64,000 bases of DNA from Janthinobacterium sp. J1-1 (GCF_030944405.1 NZ_CP132339.1:6634001-6698000), one strand, 5' to 3'. Positions 22,460 to 31,890 are shown, counted from the first letter of the stretch. Notes: generated by a model from the sequence alone, not told the origin. Program-made: numbers and translations.

Positions 22460-24013
22460 ATGAAACTATCCAGTTATGAGCCTATGCAGCCAGCAGTAGA
22501 ATTTCGCAGCATTTCCAAGCATTTTGGACATGTGAAGGCGAACACCGACGTCAGTTTCTCCATCGCCAAGGGCAGCATCCACGGCCTGGTGGGGGAAAAC
22601 GGCGCCGGCAAATCGACCTTGATGAGCATCCTGTACGGGTATTACCGTGCCGACGGCGGAGAAATCCTGCTCGACGGAAAAGTACAGCCTATCCGCAACA
22701 GCCAGGAAGCCATCGAACTGGGCATCGGCATGGTGCACCAGCATTTCATGCTGGTCGAGAACTTCACCGTGCTCGACAATATCATGCTGGGCACGGAAGG
22801 CGGTTTCCGCCTGGCCAACCATCGCGCCGAAGCCGAAGCGAAGCTGCGCGAGATCTGCACGCGCTACCGCCTCGACGTCGACCCGCTGGCCAAGATCGAA
22901 GATTTGTCGGTCGGCGCCCAGCAGCGCGTGGAGATCCTCAAGCAGATCTACCGCAGCGCCAATATCCTGATCCTCGACGAGCCGACGGCCGTGCTGACGG
23001 CGCAGGAAACGGCGTCGCTGTTCGAGATCCTGCGCCTGTTCAAGGAGCAGGGCAAGACCATCATCCTGATCACGCACAAGCTGCAGGAAATCCTGGAAAT
23101 CACCGACAACGTCACCGTCATGCGCGGCGGCACGGTGGTGGGCGCCGTGGCAACAGTCGGTACCTCGAAGGAAGAGCTGGCCAACATGATGGTGGGCCGC
23201 CCGATCCAGAGCCACTTGCCGCGCGCGCCCTACAACCCGGGCGCGACCGTGCTGGAAGTGGACGGCTTGCAACTGGCCGACGAGCAGCAGGTCAAACTGC
23301 TGGCCGACATCGGTTTCAATCTGCGCGCCGGCGAAATCGTCGCCATTGCAGGGGTCTCGGGCAATGGCCAGAGCGAACTGCTGGAGATCTTGTCCGGCAT
23401 GCGTCTGCCCACCTCGGGCAAGCTGCGCTTCCAGGGCAAGGACCTGCCGTTCGGCAAGCGTCACGACGCCGACGGCCTGCCGCTGGTGTTCCGCGACCTG
23501 GGCATCGCCCATATTCCGGAAGACCGCTTGCGCGACGGCGTGGTGAAAAATTTCTCGGTAATGCAGAACACCATCCTCGGTTACCAGGATCACCTGAAAA
23601 ACCGCTGGGGCCTGTTCAACTTCAAGGCCATCGGCGCGCGTTGCGCGGAACTGCTGAAAACCTTCGACGTGCGCCCGGCCAATCCGGACCTGCGCATCGG
23701 CCTGCTGTCGGGCGGTAACCAGCAGAAGGTGGTGATCGCGCGCGAAGTGCTGGCCAAGCCGACACTGATGCTGGTCGGGCAACCGACGCGCGGCGTCGAT
23801 ATCGGCACCATCGAAAGCATCCATACGCAATTGCTGGCCCTGCGCGACGCGGGCGTGGCGATCCTGCTGGTGTCGGTCGAACTGGAAGAAGTGCGGGCGC
23901 TGGCCGACCGCATTCTGGTCATGTGCGGCGGACGCATCACCGGCGAACTGAAAATTGAAGAATTCGATACCACCCGCATCGGCCTGCTGATGGGGGGAAT
24001 GCACAAATCATGA
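22460..24013 (+). CDS. Nucleoside ABC importer, duplicated ATPase subunit
   Basis: 517 residues with two nucleotide-binding domains, as in sugar/nucleoside (RbsA/YufO-like) importers. Domain 1: Walker A GLVGENGAGKSTLMSILYG, signature LSVGAQQRVEILK, Walker B ILILDEPTAVLT. Domain 2: degenerate Walker A GVSGNGQSELLEIL (lacks the usual GKS/T), signature LSGGNQQKVVIAREVL and Walker B LMLVGQPTRGVD, where the D-E pair of domain 1 is replaced by G-Q. This asymmetry is normal in the family, with domain 2 catalytically weak. The start at 22460 or the in-frame ATG at 22484 is not decided by a clear ribosome site. Overlaps the next gene by ATGA. Confidence 0.9.
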   Translation: MKLSSYEPMQPAVEFRSISKHFGHVKANTDVSFSIAKGSIHGLVGENGAGKSTLMSILYGYYRADGGEILLDGKVQPIRNSQEAIELGIGMVHQHFMLVENFTVLDNIMLGTEGGFRLANHRAEAEAKLREICTRYRLDVDPLAKIEDLSVGAQQRVEILKQIYRSANILILDEPTAVLTAQETASLFEILRLFKEQGKTIILITHKLQEILEITDNVTVMRGGTVVGAVATVGTSKEELANMMVGRPIQSHLPRAPYNPGATVLEVDGLQLADEQQVKLLADIGFNLRAGEIVAIAGVSGNGQSELLEILSGMRLPTSGKLRFQGKDLPFGKRHDADGLPLVFRDLGIAHIPEDRLRDGVVKNFSVMQNTILGYQDHLKNRWGLFNFKAIGARCAELLKTFDVRPANPDLRIGLLSGGNQQKVVIAREVLAKPTLMLVGQPTRGVDIGTIESIHTQLLALRDAGVAILLVSVELEEVRALADRILVMCGGRITGELKIEEFDTTRIGLLMGGMHKS

Positions 24014-25089
24014 ATAACGACTTGCCACGCTGGGCGACAGCCTTTGTCATGCCCATGTTAAACCTGCTGTCGGCCCTGCTGGTCGCGGCACTGGTGATCT
24101 ATCTGCTGGGCGAAGATCCGGGCGAATCGCTGGGCATCCTTGTCAACAGCGCCATCCTCAATCCGGAAGGCCTGAGCTACACCCTGTTCTACGCCAGCAC
24201 CTTCATCTTCACGGGGCTATCCGTGTCGGTGGCGATGCAGGCCGGCCTGTTCAATATCGGCAGCGAAGGCCAGATGTATATCGGCGGCCTGGGCCTCACC
24301 GTCGCCATGCTGGCGTTCGACCAGACCCTGCCCGCCTGGCTCTTGATCCCGGCCGCCATGATCGGCGCCGCCCTGTTCGGCGCGCTGTGGGGCTTGTTGC
24401 CAGGCTATCTGCAGGCCAAGCGCGGCAGCCATATCGTGGTCACCACCATCATGTTCAACTTCATCGCCGCCAGCCTGATGAACTTCGTGATCGTGAAATA
24501 CCTGATTCCGCCGGGCGAGCAGAACACGGCCAGCCGCGTGTTTGCCGCAGGCGGCGAAATGCCGCGCCTGTCGACCTGGTTCCCGGCCCTGGGCGACACG
24601 CCGCTGAACATCAGTTTTATTCTGGCCATCATCGCGCTGGCCGTGTATGGCGTGATGGTCTGGCGCTCGTCGTGGGGCTTCAAGCTGCGCGCCACCGGCC
24701 TGAACAAGCATGCGGCGCACTATGCGGGCGTGTCGATCAGCAAGATGATCATTATCGTCATGCTGATTTCGGGTGCGCTGGCGGGCCTGGGTTCGGTCAA
24801 CTCGATCATGGGTTCGACCCACTACCTGTCGCTCAACTTCGTCGGCGGCGCGGGTTTCATCGGCATCGCGATTGCGCTGATGGGCCGCCAGCATCCGGTC
24901 GGCATCTTCCTGTCGGCAGTGCTGTTCGGCGCGCTGATACAGGGCGGGTTTGACTTGTCGCTGGAAAAACCGAATATCCCGACCGAGACCTTCATCTTTA
25001 TCCAGGGCCTGATCATCCTGTTCTGCGGCGCGATGGAGAACTTCTACGCCCCGGCCATTTCCGCCCTGCTCAAGCGCACCAAAGGCTAA
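24010..25089 (+). CDS. Nucleoside ABC importer, permease subunit 1
   Basis: 359 residues, mostly transmembrane. Family signatures of the branched-chain/BMP permease class: FTGLSVSVAMQAGLFNIGSE followed by GQMYIGGL, then LRATGLNKHAAHYAGVSISK and GAGFIGIAIALMGRQHPVGI. The start overlaps the ATPase stop (ATGA), indicating coupled translation. It pairs with the second permease at 25094 to form the membrane channel. Confidence 0.9.
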   Translation: MNNDLPRWATAFVMPMLNLLSALLVAALVIYLLGEDPGESLGILVNSAILNPEGLSYTLFYASTFIFTGLSVSVAMQAGLFNIGSEGQMYIGGLGLTVAMLAFDQTLPAWLLIPAAMIGAALFGALWGLLPGYLQAKRGSHIVVTTIMFNFIAASLMNFVIVKYLIPPGEQNTASRVFAAGGEMPRLSTWFPALGDTPLNISFILAIIALAVYGVMVWRSSWGFKLRATGLNKHAAHYAGVSISKMIIIVMLISGALAGLGSVNSIMGSTHYLSLNFVGGAGFIGIAIALMGRQHPVGIFLSAVLFGALIQGGFDLSLEKPNIPTETFIFIQGLIILFCGAMENFYAPAISALLKRTKG

Positions 25090-25093
25090 CACC

Positions 25094-26065
25094 ATGACAC
25101 TCGACGACTTTCATTTCGCCAGCATCCTGGTCTCGACCGTGCGCAATGCGCCGGTGCTGATCTTTGCCGCCATGGCCGGCCTGTTCGCCGAACGCAGCGG
25201 CATGATCGATATCGGCCTGGAAGGCAAGATCCTGGCCAGCGCCTTCGCTTCCGCCGCCGTGGCCTACACCACGCAAAACCCGTATTACGGCATGGCGGCC
25301 GGCATGCTGGTCTGCGTCGCGCTGGCCTTGCTGCAAGCCTATGTCAGCATCACGCAAAAGGGCAACCAGCTGGTGGCCGGCATGGCCATCAATATCGCCA
25401 TGAGCGGGCTGACTTTTGTCCTGGCGCAGTTCTTCTTCCAGCAAGGCGGCCGCACGCCCGACCTGGGGTCGGCGCGATTGTTCGACGTGGTGCTGCCGGG
25501 CACCCAGTATGTGGAACATATCCCGTTCATCGGCTGGGTGTATGCCCACCTGATCGGCGGCCATTCCATCCTGGTCTATCTCGCCTTCCTGTTGATCCCG
25601 CTGGTGCACTGGCTGCTGTACCACACACGCTTCGGCCTGCGCCTGCGCGCCTGCGGCGAAAACCCGCACGCGGCCGATTCGGCCGGCGTCAGCGTGGAAG
25701 CGACCCGCTATATGGCCATGCTGGTGGCCGGCATCCTGTGCTCATTTTCCGGTGCGTATCTGGCCATCGTGCAAAGCGGTTTTTTCCTGCGTGACATGTC
25801 GGCCGGCGCCGGCTACCTGGCCCTGACGGCCATGGTGTTCGGCAACTGGCGTCCGGTCTACACCTTCCTCGGCTGCCTGATGTTCGGCTTCTTCAGCGCG
25901 ATCCAGATCCAGATCGAAGGCGTCGACCTGCCCATCGTCGGCCGCATCCCCGGCTCGCTGATCCAGATGGTGCCGTACGTGGTGACCGTGATCGTGCTGG
26001 CCGGCCTGATGGCCAAGTCGGTGGCACCAAAGGCGATCGGCATTCCATTCGTCAAATCGCGCTAA
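25094..26065 (+). CDS. Nucleoside ABC importer, permease subunit 2
   Basis: 323 residues with about eight to ten hydrophobic helices. ILVSTVRNAPVLIFAAMAGL, FAERSGMIDIGLEGKILASA and LRLRACGENPHAADSAGVSV are typical of the second permease of BMP-type importers. It begins four bases after permease 1 and is the last gene of the operon; a strong terminator follows within 20 bases. Confidence 0.9.
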   Translation: MTLDDFHFASILVSTVRNAPVLIFAAMAGLFAERSGMIDIGLEGKILASAFASAAVAYTTQNPYYGMAAGMLVCVALALLQAYVSITQKGNQLVAGMAINIAMSGLTFVLAQFFFQQGGRTPDLGSARLFDVVLPGTQYVEHIPFIGWVYAHLIGGHSILVYLAFLLIPLVHWLLYHTRFGLRLRACGENPHAADSAGVSVEATRYMAMLVAGILCSFSGAYLAIVQSGFFLRDMSAGAGYLALTAMVFGNWRPVYTFLGCLMFGFFSAIQIQIEGVDLPIVGRIPGSLIQMVPYVVTVIVLAGLMAKSVAPKAIGIPFVKSR

Positions 26066-26083
26066 CGTCAAGTTGGCACGCAC

Positions 26084-26116
26084 AAAAAAGCGAAGCCCGC
26101 GGGCTTCGCTTTTTTT
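26084..26116. terminator. Bidirectional intrinsic terminator
   Basis: A perfect 20-base palindrome (26090-26109, GCGAAGCCCG and its complement) is flanked by A6 on the left and T7 on the right, so it can end both the rightward importer operon and the leftward Nudix gene. The Nudix stop codon TAA is made by the last bases of the T run. Confidence 0.95.
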
Positions 26117-27056
26117 ATGCTGCCGGAATCTCTTCCAGCGAACAATAGATCGGCAGGCCCAGGCCGCGCGCCACCGCCACTATGCGGTCGGCGCCGGACG
26201 ATTCCCCTTTGAGGCGCAGCACCGCATCGCAATGCGAGAGCAAGCGCTCGCAATGGGTATGGAACAGTTCCTCGTACACGCTATCCCCGACTTGCTTCGA
26301 GCCGGCCAGCGCCAGCATCGGCAGCGCCAGCCATTCCCCCAGCACCGGCATATGGCCGGCCGCATACAGCGGCAGGCACTGCGCTTCCATCGCCGCCACA
26401 TTGGCCGCCATCTTGTCCGGGTCGTCGCCAGTCCCCGAGCGGTACGGCCCGGCAATCAATATCTGCAGGCTTGTTTTCGCCGGCATCAGCTGCAGCTGCG
26501 CATGCTGCAGCAGCATGATGGTCTTGCCGTCGCAGATGCGCCCGTCCGCCACCATCCGCATCGCCTGCGCCAAAGGCAGTTCCAGCACGTCGATATCCTC
26601 GCCTTCATGGGCCAGGCCGCCACCGTCGTTCAGGCGACTGGACGGATCGTATTCGGCCACAAAGAAATGCAGGCGTTCGGTGACGGAGCCGGGACTCATG
26701 AAAGCCTCGAACACCTTGTCCACGGCGCCGACCCGGTAGCCGGTTTCTTCTTCGACTTCGGCACGGATGCGCTGTTCCGGACTGGCCTGCTCCAGCAGGC
26801 CGGCGGCGGCCTCGATCAGGAAGCCGTCATGGCCGTCGCGATACGTGGGGAAACGGAACTGGCGGATCAGGATCACCGTGCCTTGCTTTTTGTTATATAG
26901 CAGGATGGTGGCGCCGTCGCCGCGGTCATACGTCTCGCGCGTCTGCGACTGCCACTGGCCGTCGCGGCGCAGATAATCGAATGTGGTTTTCTGTAACAGA
27001 TACCAGTCGTGCGACAGCGTCGTCACATCCCGGATGCGTACTCTTTCTTCGTTCAT
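26115..27056 (-). CDS. NudK-like Nudix hydrolase fused to a C-terminal nucleotide-binding-like domain
   Basis: 313 residues; NudK proteins are about 190. The N-terminal part (1-195) closely follows NudK, a GDP-mannose pyrophosphatase: [80 protein letters not shown] and the terminal DGKTIMLLQ. The remaining 115 residues ([20 protein letters not shown], then [29 protein letters not shown]) look like a DUF4406/deoxyribosyltransferase-like Rossmann domain. AAGGAG lies five bases before the ATG. It is divergent from a DeoR gene that may control it. A role in hydrolysing nucleoside-diphosphate derivatives is inferred. Confidence 0.8.
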   Translation of the reverse strand: MNEERVRIRDVTTLSHDWYLLQKTTFDYLRRDGQWQSQTRETYDRGDGATILLYNKKQGTVILIRQFRFPTYRDGHDGFLIEAAAGLLEQASPEQRIRAEVEEETGYRVGAVDKVFEAFMSPGSVTERLHFFVAEYDPSSRLNDGGGLAHEGEDIDVLELPLAQAMRMVADGRICDGKTIMLLQHAQLQLMPAKTSLQILIAGPYRSGTGDDPDKMAANVAAMEAQCLPLYAAGHMPVLGEWLALPMLALAGSKQVGDSVYEELFHTHCERLLSHCDAVLRLKGESSGADRIVAVARGLGLPIYCSLEEIPAA

Positions 27057-27107
27057 CTTGTCTCCTTGTGCTTGCGTGCGCCGACTTTATCATGCAAACT
27101 CGTGAAA

Positions 27108-27127
27108 ATTCAAGAATATTCAAGAAA
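27108..27127. promoter_or_regulatory. Tandem 10-bp direct repeat upstream of the DeoR gene
   Basis: ATTCAAGAAT is followed at once by ATTCAAGAAA, ending five bases before the DeoR ATG and 50 bases from the divergent Nudix start. DeoR proteins often bind direct repeats, so this is a candidate autoregulatory operator. Confidence 0.5.
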
Positions 27128-27131
27128 ATAT

Positions 27132-27896
27132 ATGCTCACACATCAACGCAAACAATATCTGCTGGACCTGCTGCAACGAGAAGGCCAGCTCGTTGCCAAG
27201 GCCGTCAGCGATACCCTGGGCTTGTCGGAAGACACGATACGGCGCGACCTGCGCGAACTGGCCAAGGAGGGTTTGCTGCAACGCGTGCACGGCGGAGCGA
27301 TACCGCTCTTGCCCGCCTCGCCCGCACTGGCGCCGTATGCCAGCCGCGTACAGATTTCGCCCGACGCCAAGCCGGCCATCGGCCGCGCGGCCGGCGCCAT
27401 GATACAAACGGGGCAAGTGGTCTTTATCGATGGCGGCACGACGACGTTGCAACTGGTGCGCCAGCTGCCGCGCGAGTTGCGCGCCACGGTGGTGACGCAC
27501 AGCCCGTCGATTGCGGTGGAACTGGCGAGCCACCCCTTGATCGAGGTGGTGATGCTGGGAGGAAAGTTGTTCAAGCACTCCATCGTCAACCTGGGCGCCG
27601 CCACAGTGGAAGCGATAGGCGGTATCCGCGCCGACCTGTATTTCATGGGCGTGTCGAGCCTGCATCCGCAGGCGGGCATCACCACCGGCGACCACGAGGA
27701 AGCCTGCGTCAAGCGCGCCCTATCCGACGCGGCGGCCCGCACGGTGGTACTGGCCTCGCCGGAAAAGCTGCATACCGTCTCGCCGTTCCGGATCGCGCCC
27801 TTGAACCAGGTCAGCGATATCGTCGTGCTGCGCGATACGGACGAGGCGCTGCTGGCACCCTACCGCGAGATGGGTATCGCCATCACGCTGGCGTAG
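27132..27896 (+). CDS. DeoR-family transcriptional regulator
   Basis: 254 residues starting MLTHQRKQYLLDLLQREGQL. N-terminal DeoR HTH (VSDTLGLSEDTIRRDLRELA, KEGLLQRVHGGA) and a sugar-phosphate-binding DeoRC domain (GQVVFIDGGTTTLQLVRQLP, then VVMLGGKLFKHSIVNLG and DLYFMGVSSLHPQAGITTGD). An in-frame extension to 27009 crosses the divergent Nudix gene and is rejected. Effectors of this family are phosphorylated sugars, so ribose or deoxyribose phosphate would suit this neighbourhood; that is inference. Confidence 0.9.
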   Translation: MLTHQRKQYLLDLLQREGQLVAKAVSDTLGLSEDTIRRDLRELAKEGLLQRVHGGAIPLLPASPALAPYASRVQISPDAKPAIGRAAGAMIQTGQVVFIDGGTTTLQLVRQLPRELRATVVTHSPSIAVELASHPLIEVVMLGGKLFKHSIVNLGAATVEAIGGIRADLYFMGVSSLHPQAGITTGDHEEACVKRALSDAAARTVVLASPEKLHTVSPFRIAPLNQVSDIVVLRDTDEALLAPYREMGIAITLA

Positions 27897-27900
27897 GCAT

Positions 27901-28971
27901 TTACGGCCAGATCGCCTGCAACACCGCCGCCAGGTGATAGCCGCCATTGATCAGCTGCGTCTTGGCCAATGCCGAGCTGGGCACGGGATAGTCGCTGGGC
28001 ACGCTCAGGGACCAGACATAATAGACGTCGCCCTTGCGGCTGGTCTGCTGCGTGGCCGGCCCGGCCACCACGCCCGCATACGCTGTTTTCGATGCCGCCA
28101 GCGCGGCATCGGCCCATTGATACGGCCAGGTGGCCGGGTCGCCGCTATTGCCGGGCACCTCGGGCTGGCTGGCGATCACCGTCTGCGCGAACTGGCGCGG
28201 CGTACGCGTCGACAGGCGCCGCATGGCATAGTCGACCACGGTGCTGTCCCAGTACGAGTGCAGCGGTTTCGTCGGCGGCTTCGGATAGGCAACGGGCTTG
28301 GCGGCGCCAGCTTCCGCCGGCAACGGCGCCGGAATCACGGCATCGGACAAGGCCGTGATCTGCGCGTCGTCCAGCAACAGATTATTGCCGCCGCGCGCAT
28401 CGAAAATCGCCAGGCCGTCGATCTGCGCCTGCGTTTCCGGCACCACAAAACGGCCATCCTTGGCCACATACGCGGCGCCCACGTGCAGCGGCTGGTGGAT
28501 ATCGCCGACCAGGTGCGTGATCAATATCAGCGCCTGGCGCGGCGTGAACTGGTGCGGATTGCTGGCCAGGTCACTCTTGCCCTGCAACACCGAAATCGCC
28601 TGCTTCAGGGTCTGCACGATATCGTCGTCGGCGCTGCCGGTGGCGCCATCGTGATAGTGCGCGTTCTGGAATGGAATATCGGTGTAATGGTATTCGCTGT
28701 GCTTGGGGTTGGCGGCAACGTAGGCCACCATCTCGGGCGACTGCGGGCCGCAATACGTACCTTTCACGCAGTCGGGCCAGTTGGCGATCGACTCCAGGGT
28801 TTCGCCGGGCAGCAGCAGGGCGGCGATTTTCGCCTGCGCCGCGCTGCCCTTGAGCAGCTGGTCGGCAATCGCCCCCACGGCGCGGTGGCCGTCATTGCCC
28901 CAGGCCAGTGCGTTGCCGCTCATAAAGGCGCTGGCCAGCGCCAGCACGCATGCCAGTTTTTTCATGGTCAT
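27901..28971 (-). CDS. Secreted S1/P1-type nuclease
   Basis: 356 residues with a signal peptide (MTMKKLACVLALASAFMSGN, cleavage after ALA). The mature N-terminus is then WGNDGHR, where the terminal Trp and nearby His bind the zinc cluster in S1/P1 nucleases. Other ligands are in the stretches PKHSEYHYTDIPFQNAHYHD and ITHLVGDIHQPLHVG, followed by DARGGNNLLL and LHSYWDSTVVD. The family cleaves single-stranded DNA and RNA to 5'-mononucleotides and can act as a 3'-nucleotidase. ATG at 28971 overlaps the stop of the upstream PLD gene (ATGA), so the two are coupled. Confidence 0.93.
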   Translation of the reverse strand: MTMKKLACVLALASAFMSGNALAWGNDGHRAVGAIADQLLKGSAAQAKIAALLLPGETLESIANWPDCVKGTYCGPQSPEMVAYVAANPKHSEYHYTDIPFQNAHYHDGATGSADDDIVQTLKQAISVLQGKSDLASNPHQFTPRQALILITHLVGDIHQPLHVGAAYVAKDGRFVVPETQAQIDGLAIFDARGGNNLLLDDAQITALSDAVIPAPLPAEAGAAKPVAYPKPPTKPLHSYWDSTVVDYAMRRLSTRTPRQFAQTVIASQPEVPGNSGDPATWPYQWADAALAASKTAYAGVVAGPATQQTSRKGDVYYVWSLSVPSDYPVPSSALAKTQLINGGYHLAAVLQAIWP

Positions 28972-30188
28972 TGTGGCGTCCCCTTGGCAGGCTTCGGATA
29001 CTGTTTGTTGATATCGATCGGCTGCGCGTAGCCGGAGCTCCAGGTCTGCTCGTGCAGGGCCACCAGGCGCTGCGCCATGGCCTCATTACGCAGCACCACT
29101 TCCAGGTTGCGCGACAAGTCGAAATAGCCGCCGGCCCAGTTGCTGGTGCCGACCCAGGCCAGCTTGCCGTCGATGGTCATGGTCTTGCTGTGGATCACGC
29201 GCGCGAACGGAATAAAGCCGGTCGATGCGGTGGGTATCGTGACGATGCGAATCTCCACGTTCGGCACCAGCGCCAGGCTTTTCAGGTAGGCAATCGCCGG
29301 CGCTTCCGTGTTCCAGGCGGACACCATCAATTTGATTTTCACGCCGCGCTGGGCCGCCGCGCGCACGGCATTGTCGATCACGGCGTAATACGGCCGCGTG
29401 CGATTCGGGCCGTACGACAGCGGTGCGTAGTCCAGCAGCTGGATGCGCACTTCGCTTTTGGCATCGGCCAACAAGGCCGGCAAGCCGCTTTCCGAGTCGC
29501 CCACGCCAGCCGGATTATAGGCGTTCGGGCTGGCCAGCAAAAACGCGTTCTGCGCGTAGTTGGCGGGAACCGTTTTGCTGTTGAGCAAGGTAGCGCGGCT
29601 GCCCTTGGCGGTTAGCGCCTGTGCCTGCCAGTCCTGTTCGAAGATCGCCTGCACCTGGCCCACCATCGCCGGCTCGGTGATCTTCAGGCCCGTTTCATGG
29701 ATATGCTCGAACGAGCGCCAGTCGAAATTCTGGCTGCCGATATACGCCACCTTGCCATCGACGGCCAGGTATTTGGCGTGCACGATGCCGTTGCCGGTGA
29801 TCTTGTTGAAATCGATAATGCGCAAGTCCAGATTCGGGATCGCTTTCAGTTGCTCGATGGTCGCCGGTTCCGACAGGCCCACGCCCTTCAGGTCCAGCAG
29901 GAAGCGGATCTTGACGCCGCGCTGGCCCGCTTGCGTCAAACTGGCCAGCACCTTGTCGAATGCCGTGCCCGGTTTGCTGACGGCGTAGAACTGGGCGATG
30001 ACGATCTCTTTTTTTGCCGAATCGAACAGCTCGCGCCACACGGCGACGGGCTCGCGCAGGTCGGGATTGGTCAAGCTCGTTTCCACGGGCGAGGTGTGCA
30101 CCAGCTCAAAGCCGGGAATGGTGAAATCGGCGTGGGCCGTGCCCGCGAACAGGGTAGTGACGAGCAGGGAAACAGATAAACGACGCAT
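28968..30188 (-). CDS. Exported phospholipase D-fold protein with two HKD motifs
   Basis: 406 residues, signal peptide MRRLSVSLLVTTLFAGTAHA. Two complete PLD catalytic motifs are visible: VHAKYLAVDGKVAYIGSQNF in the first half and IHSKTMTIDGKLAWVGTSNW in the second. Two-HKD exported proteins may be phospholipases, but single- or double-HKD members also act as nucleases. Position between a 5'-nucleotidase and an S1/P1 nuclease, overlapping the latter, makes a nuclease role plausible. Substrate not decided by sequence. Confidence 0.88.
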   Translation of the reverse strand: MRRLSVSLLVTTLFAGTAHADFTIPGFELVHTSPVETSLTNPDLREPVAVWRELFDSAKKEIVIAQFYAVSKPGTAFDKVLASLTQAGQRGVKIRFLLDLKGVGLSEPATIEQLKAIPNLDLRIIDFNKITGNGIVHAKYLAVDGKVAYIGSQNFDWRSFEHIHETGLKITEPAMVGQVQAIFEQDWQAQALTAKGSRATLLNSKTVPANYAQNAFLLASPNAYNPAGVGDSESGLPALLADAKSEVRIQLLDYAPLSYGPNRTRPYYAVIDNAVRAAAQRGVKIKLMVSAWNTEAPAIAYLKSLALVPNVEIRIVTIPTASTGFIPFARVIHSKTMTIDGKLAWVGTSNWAGGYFDLSRNLEVVLRNEAMAQRLVALHEQTWSSGYAQPIDINKQYPKPAKGTPQ

Positions 30189-30204
30189 GGTTATTCCTTG
30201 TAAA

Positions 30205-31890
30205 TTATTTGACGCGCACGATGCGGCCGGCCGCCGTGGCGCTGCCAGCGGGCTTGCCGGCGCGCGCGCGGGCGATCAGGTAATTGCTGAAGGCGTCGAT
30301 GTCGCGCACGCCCGTGTCGAGCCGGCGCGTGCCGGCCGCCAGCACGGTAAAGCGGTCGCCGCCGCCAGCGAGGAAACTGTTGGCGGCGACACGGTATTGT
30401 TGATTGTCTTCAAGAGCAATGCCATTGAGCATGATGCTGCCCGGCAGCACGCGCTGGCCCTGGGGCCGCGTGCTGTCCCAGCGGTAGCTGAAGCCGTCCG
30501 ATATCTGCAGCAGATTATTCTCCTCAGCTTCGGCACCCGGCCACTGCTGTTCGAGCAAGGTACGAATTTGCGCGCCGGAAAGACTCACGACGATCAGGGT
30601 ATTGCCGAAAGGCACCACGGCCTGGTTCTGGCCCACGTTCGTCATCAGGCCGGCGCCCGCTTCCAGGTCCTTGCGGATACCGCCATTATTCATCAGGCCG
30701 ATTTGCGCGCCAGCAGCGCGCGCGCCGAACAGGGTGCTGTCAGCCACCAGGTCGCCCAGCGCGGAAGCGCCGCCGCCCTTGGTACTGCGGCCCACGTTCG
30801 GCACGGCGATGGCGGCCACGGGACGCGACAATTCGGCCGCACTGCGCTGCTTGACCGATTCCAGGTAGGCAGCCACGGCCGGGTCCGGCTCATACATGCC
30901 TGGCAGCATGACGACGTTGTGCGCGCTGGCATCGATCAGCGCATTCTTGACGGGATCGACCTTGAGCTTGATACGCGTCAGCATATGCCCGCCCATTTGT
31001 GCCTGCGTCACGAGGCGGCCATCGACACGGCACAGATAACCCTGGTGCGAATGGCCGCTGATGACCAGTTGAATGGCCGGGTCGAGGCGCTTGACCACAT
31101 CGACCACTTCGCCCTTCAGCTGGCTGCAATCGGCCTGGTCGACGGCTTCGGTCGTCTCGCCGCCCTGGTGCAGCAGCACGACGAACACGCCCACGCCTTG
31201 CGCGCGCAACTGCGGCAAGGTGGCGTTGATGGCGTCCGCCTCATCGCCAAACTGCAGGCCGGCAATGCCGGCGGCCGTCACCACGGATGGCGTATCTTTC
31301 AGCACGGCGCCGATCAGGCCCACCTTGACGCCATGCGCCTCTTCGATGCGGTAGGCGGGCAGCAGGGACTTGCCCGTTTGCGTATCGATGACATTGGCGG
31401 CCATATAGGTGTAGCTGGCGCCCTTGAAGTCCGGCGTGAACTTGCAAGCCTTGTCCGCGCGCGCGGAGTCGCAACCGCCGCGCTGCTGGCGCAGCAATTC
31501 CGCCTTGCCCTGGTCAAATTCATGGTTGCCGACGGAACTGGCCTTCATGCCCAGCATGTTCATGGCGACGATGCTCGGTTCATCGGCCCACAGCGCCGAC
31601 ATGGCGGGGCTGGCGCCGACCAGGTCGCCATTGCCGACAAAAATCAGCTGCGCATCTTCGCGCCGCCACGCCGTCAATGCACCGGACAAGGTATCGATGC
31701 CGCCGGCCTGCACCGTCTTGCGCCCGGCATCGGCGACACTCATGTAGGTAAATTTGCTGCGCTCGAGATTGCCGTGGAAATCGTTCAGGGCGACCAGGTT
31801 GATGGCGACGGGCGCCGCGGGATGGGTGGCGCAGCCGGTCATGGCGGCGGCGATGGCCACCGCGATCAGGGATAAGGGCAGTGTTTTCAT
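30205..31890 (-). CDS. UshA-like 5'-nucleotidase/metallophosphatase, probable lipoprotein
   Basis: 561 residues. The start at 31890 (MKTLPLSLIAVAIAAAMTGC) gives a lipoprotein-type signal with Cys20; the -3 residue is Met, so lipidation is likely but not certain. The N-terminal metallophosphoesterase domain shows LVALNDFHGNLE, FVGNGDLVGASPA, SSVGNHEFDQGK and VISGHSHQGYL, covering all metal ligands. The C-terminal 5'-nucleotidase domain contains GLMNNGGIRKDL, PFGNTLIVVSLSGAQI and the NSFLAGGGDRF loop. It should release nucleosides from external nucleotides. PLD and S1/P1 genes follow within 16 bases, forming a three-gene secreted set. Confidence 0.93.
   Translation of the reverse strand: MKTLPLSLIAVAIAAAMTGCATHPAAPVAINLVALNDFHGNLERSKFTYMSVADAGRKTVQAGGIDTLSGALTAWRREDAQLIFVGNGDLVGASPAMSALWADEPSIVAMNMLGMKASSVGNHEFDQGKAELLRQQRGGCDSARADKACKFTPDFKGASYTYMAANVIDTQTGKSLLPAYRIEEAHGVKVGLIGAVLKDTPSVVTAAGIAGLQFGDEADAINATLPQLRAQGVGVFVVLLHQGGETTEAVDQADCSQLKGEVVDVVKRLDPAIQLVISGHSHQGYLCRVDGRLVTQAQMGGHMLTRIKLKVDPVKNALIDASAHNVVMLPGMYEPDPAVAAYLESVKQRSAAELSRPVAAIAVPNVGRSTKGGGASALGDLVADSTLFGARAAGAQIGLMNNGGIRKDLEAGAGLMTNVGQNQAVVPFGNTLIVVSLSGAQIRTLLEQQWPGAEAEENNLLQISDGFSYRWDSTRPQGQRVLPGSIMLNGIALEDNQQYRVAANSFLAGGGDRFTVLAAGTRRLDTGVRDIDAFSNYLIARARAGKPAGSATAAGRIVRVK

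Noticed and set aside
24217..25095. Opposite-strand frames over the ABC permease genes
   Set aside because: Composition is His/Gln/Arg-rich with no motifs; shadows of real membrane-protein codons.
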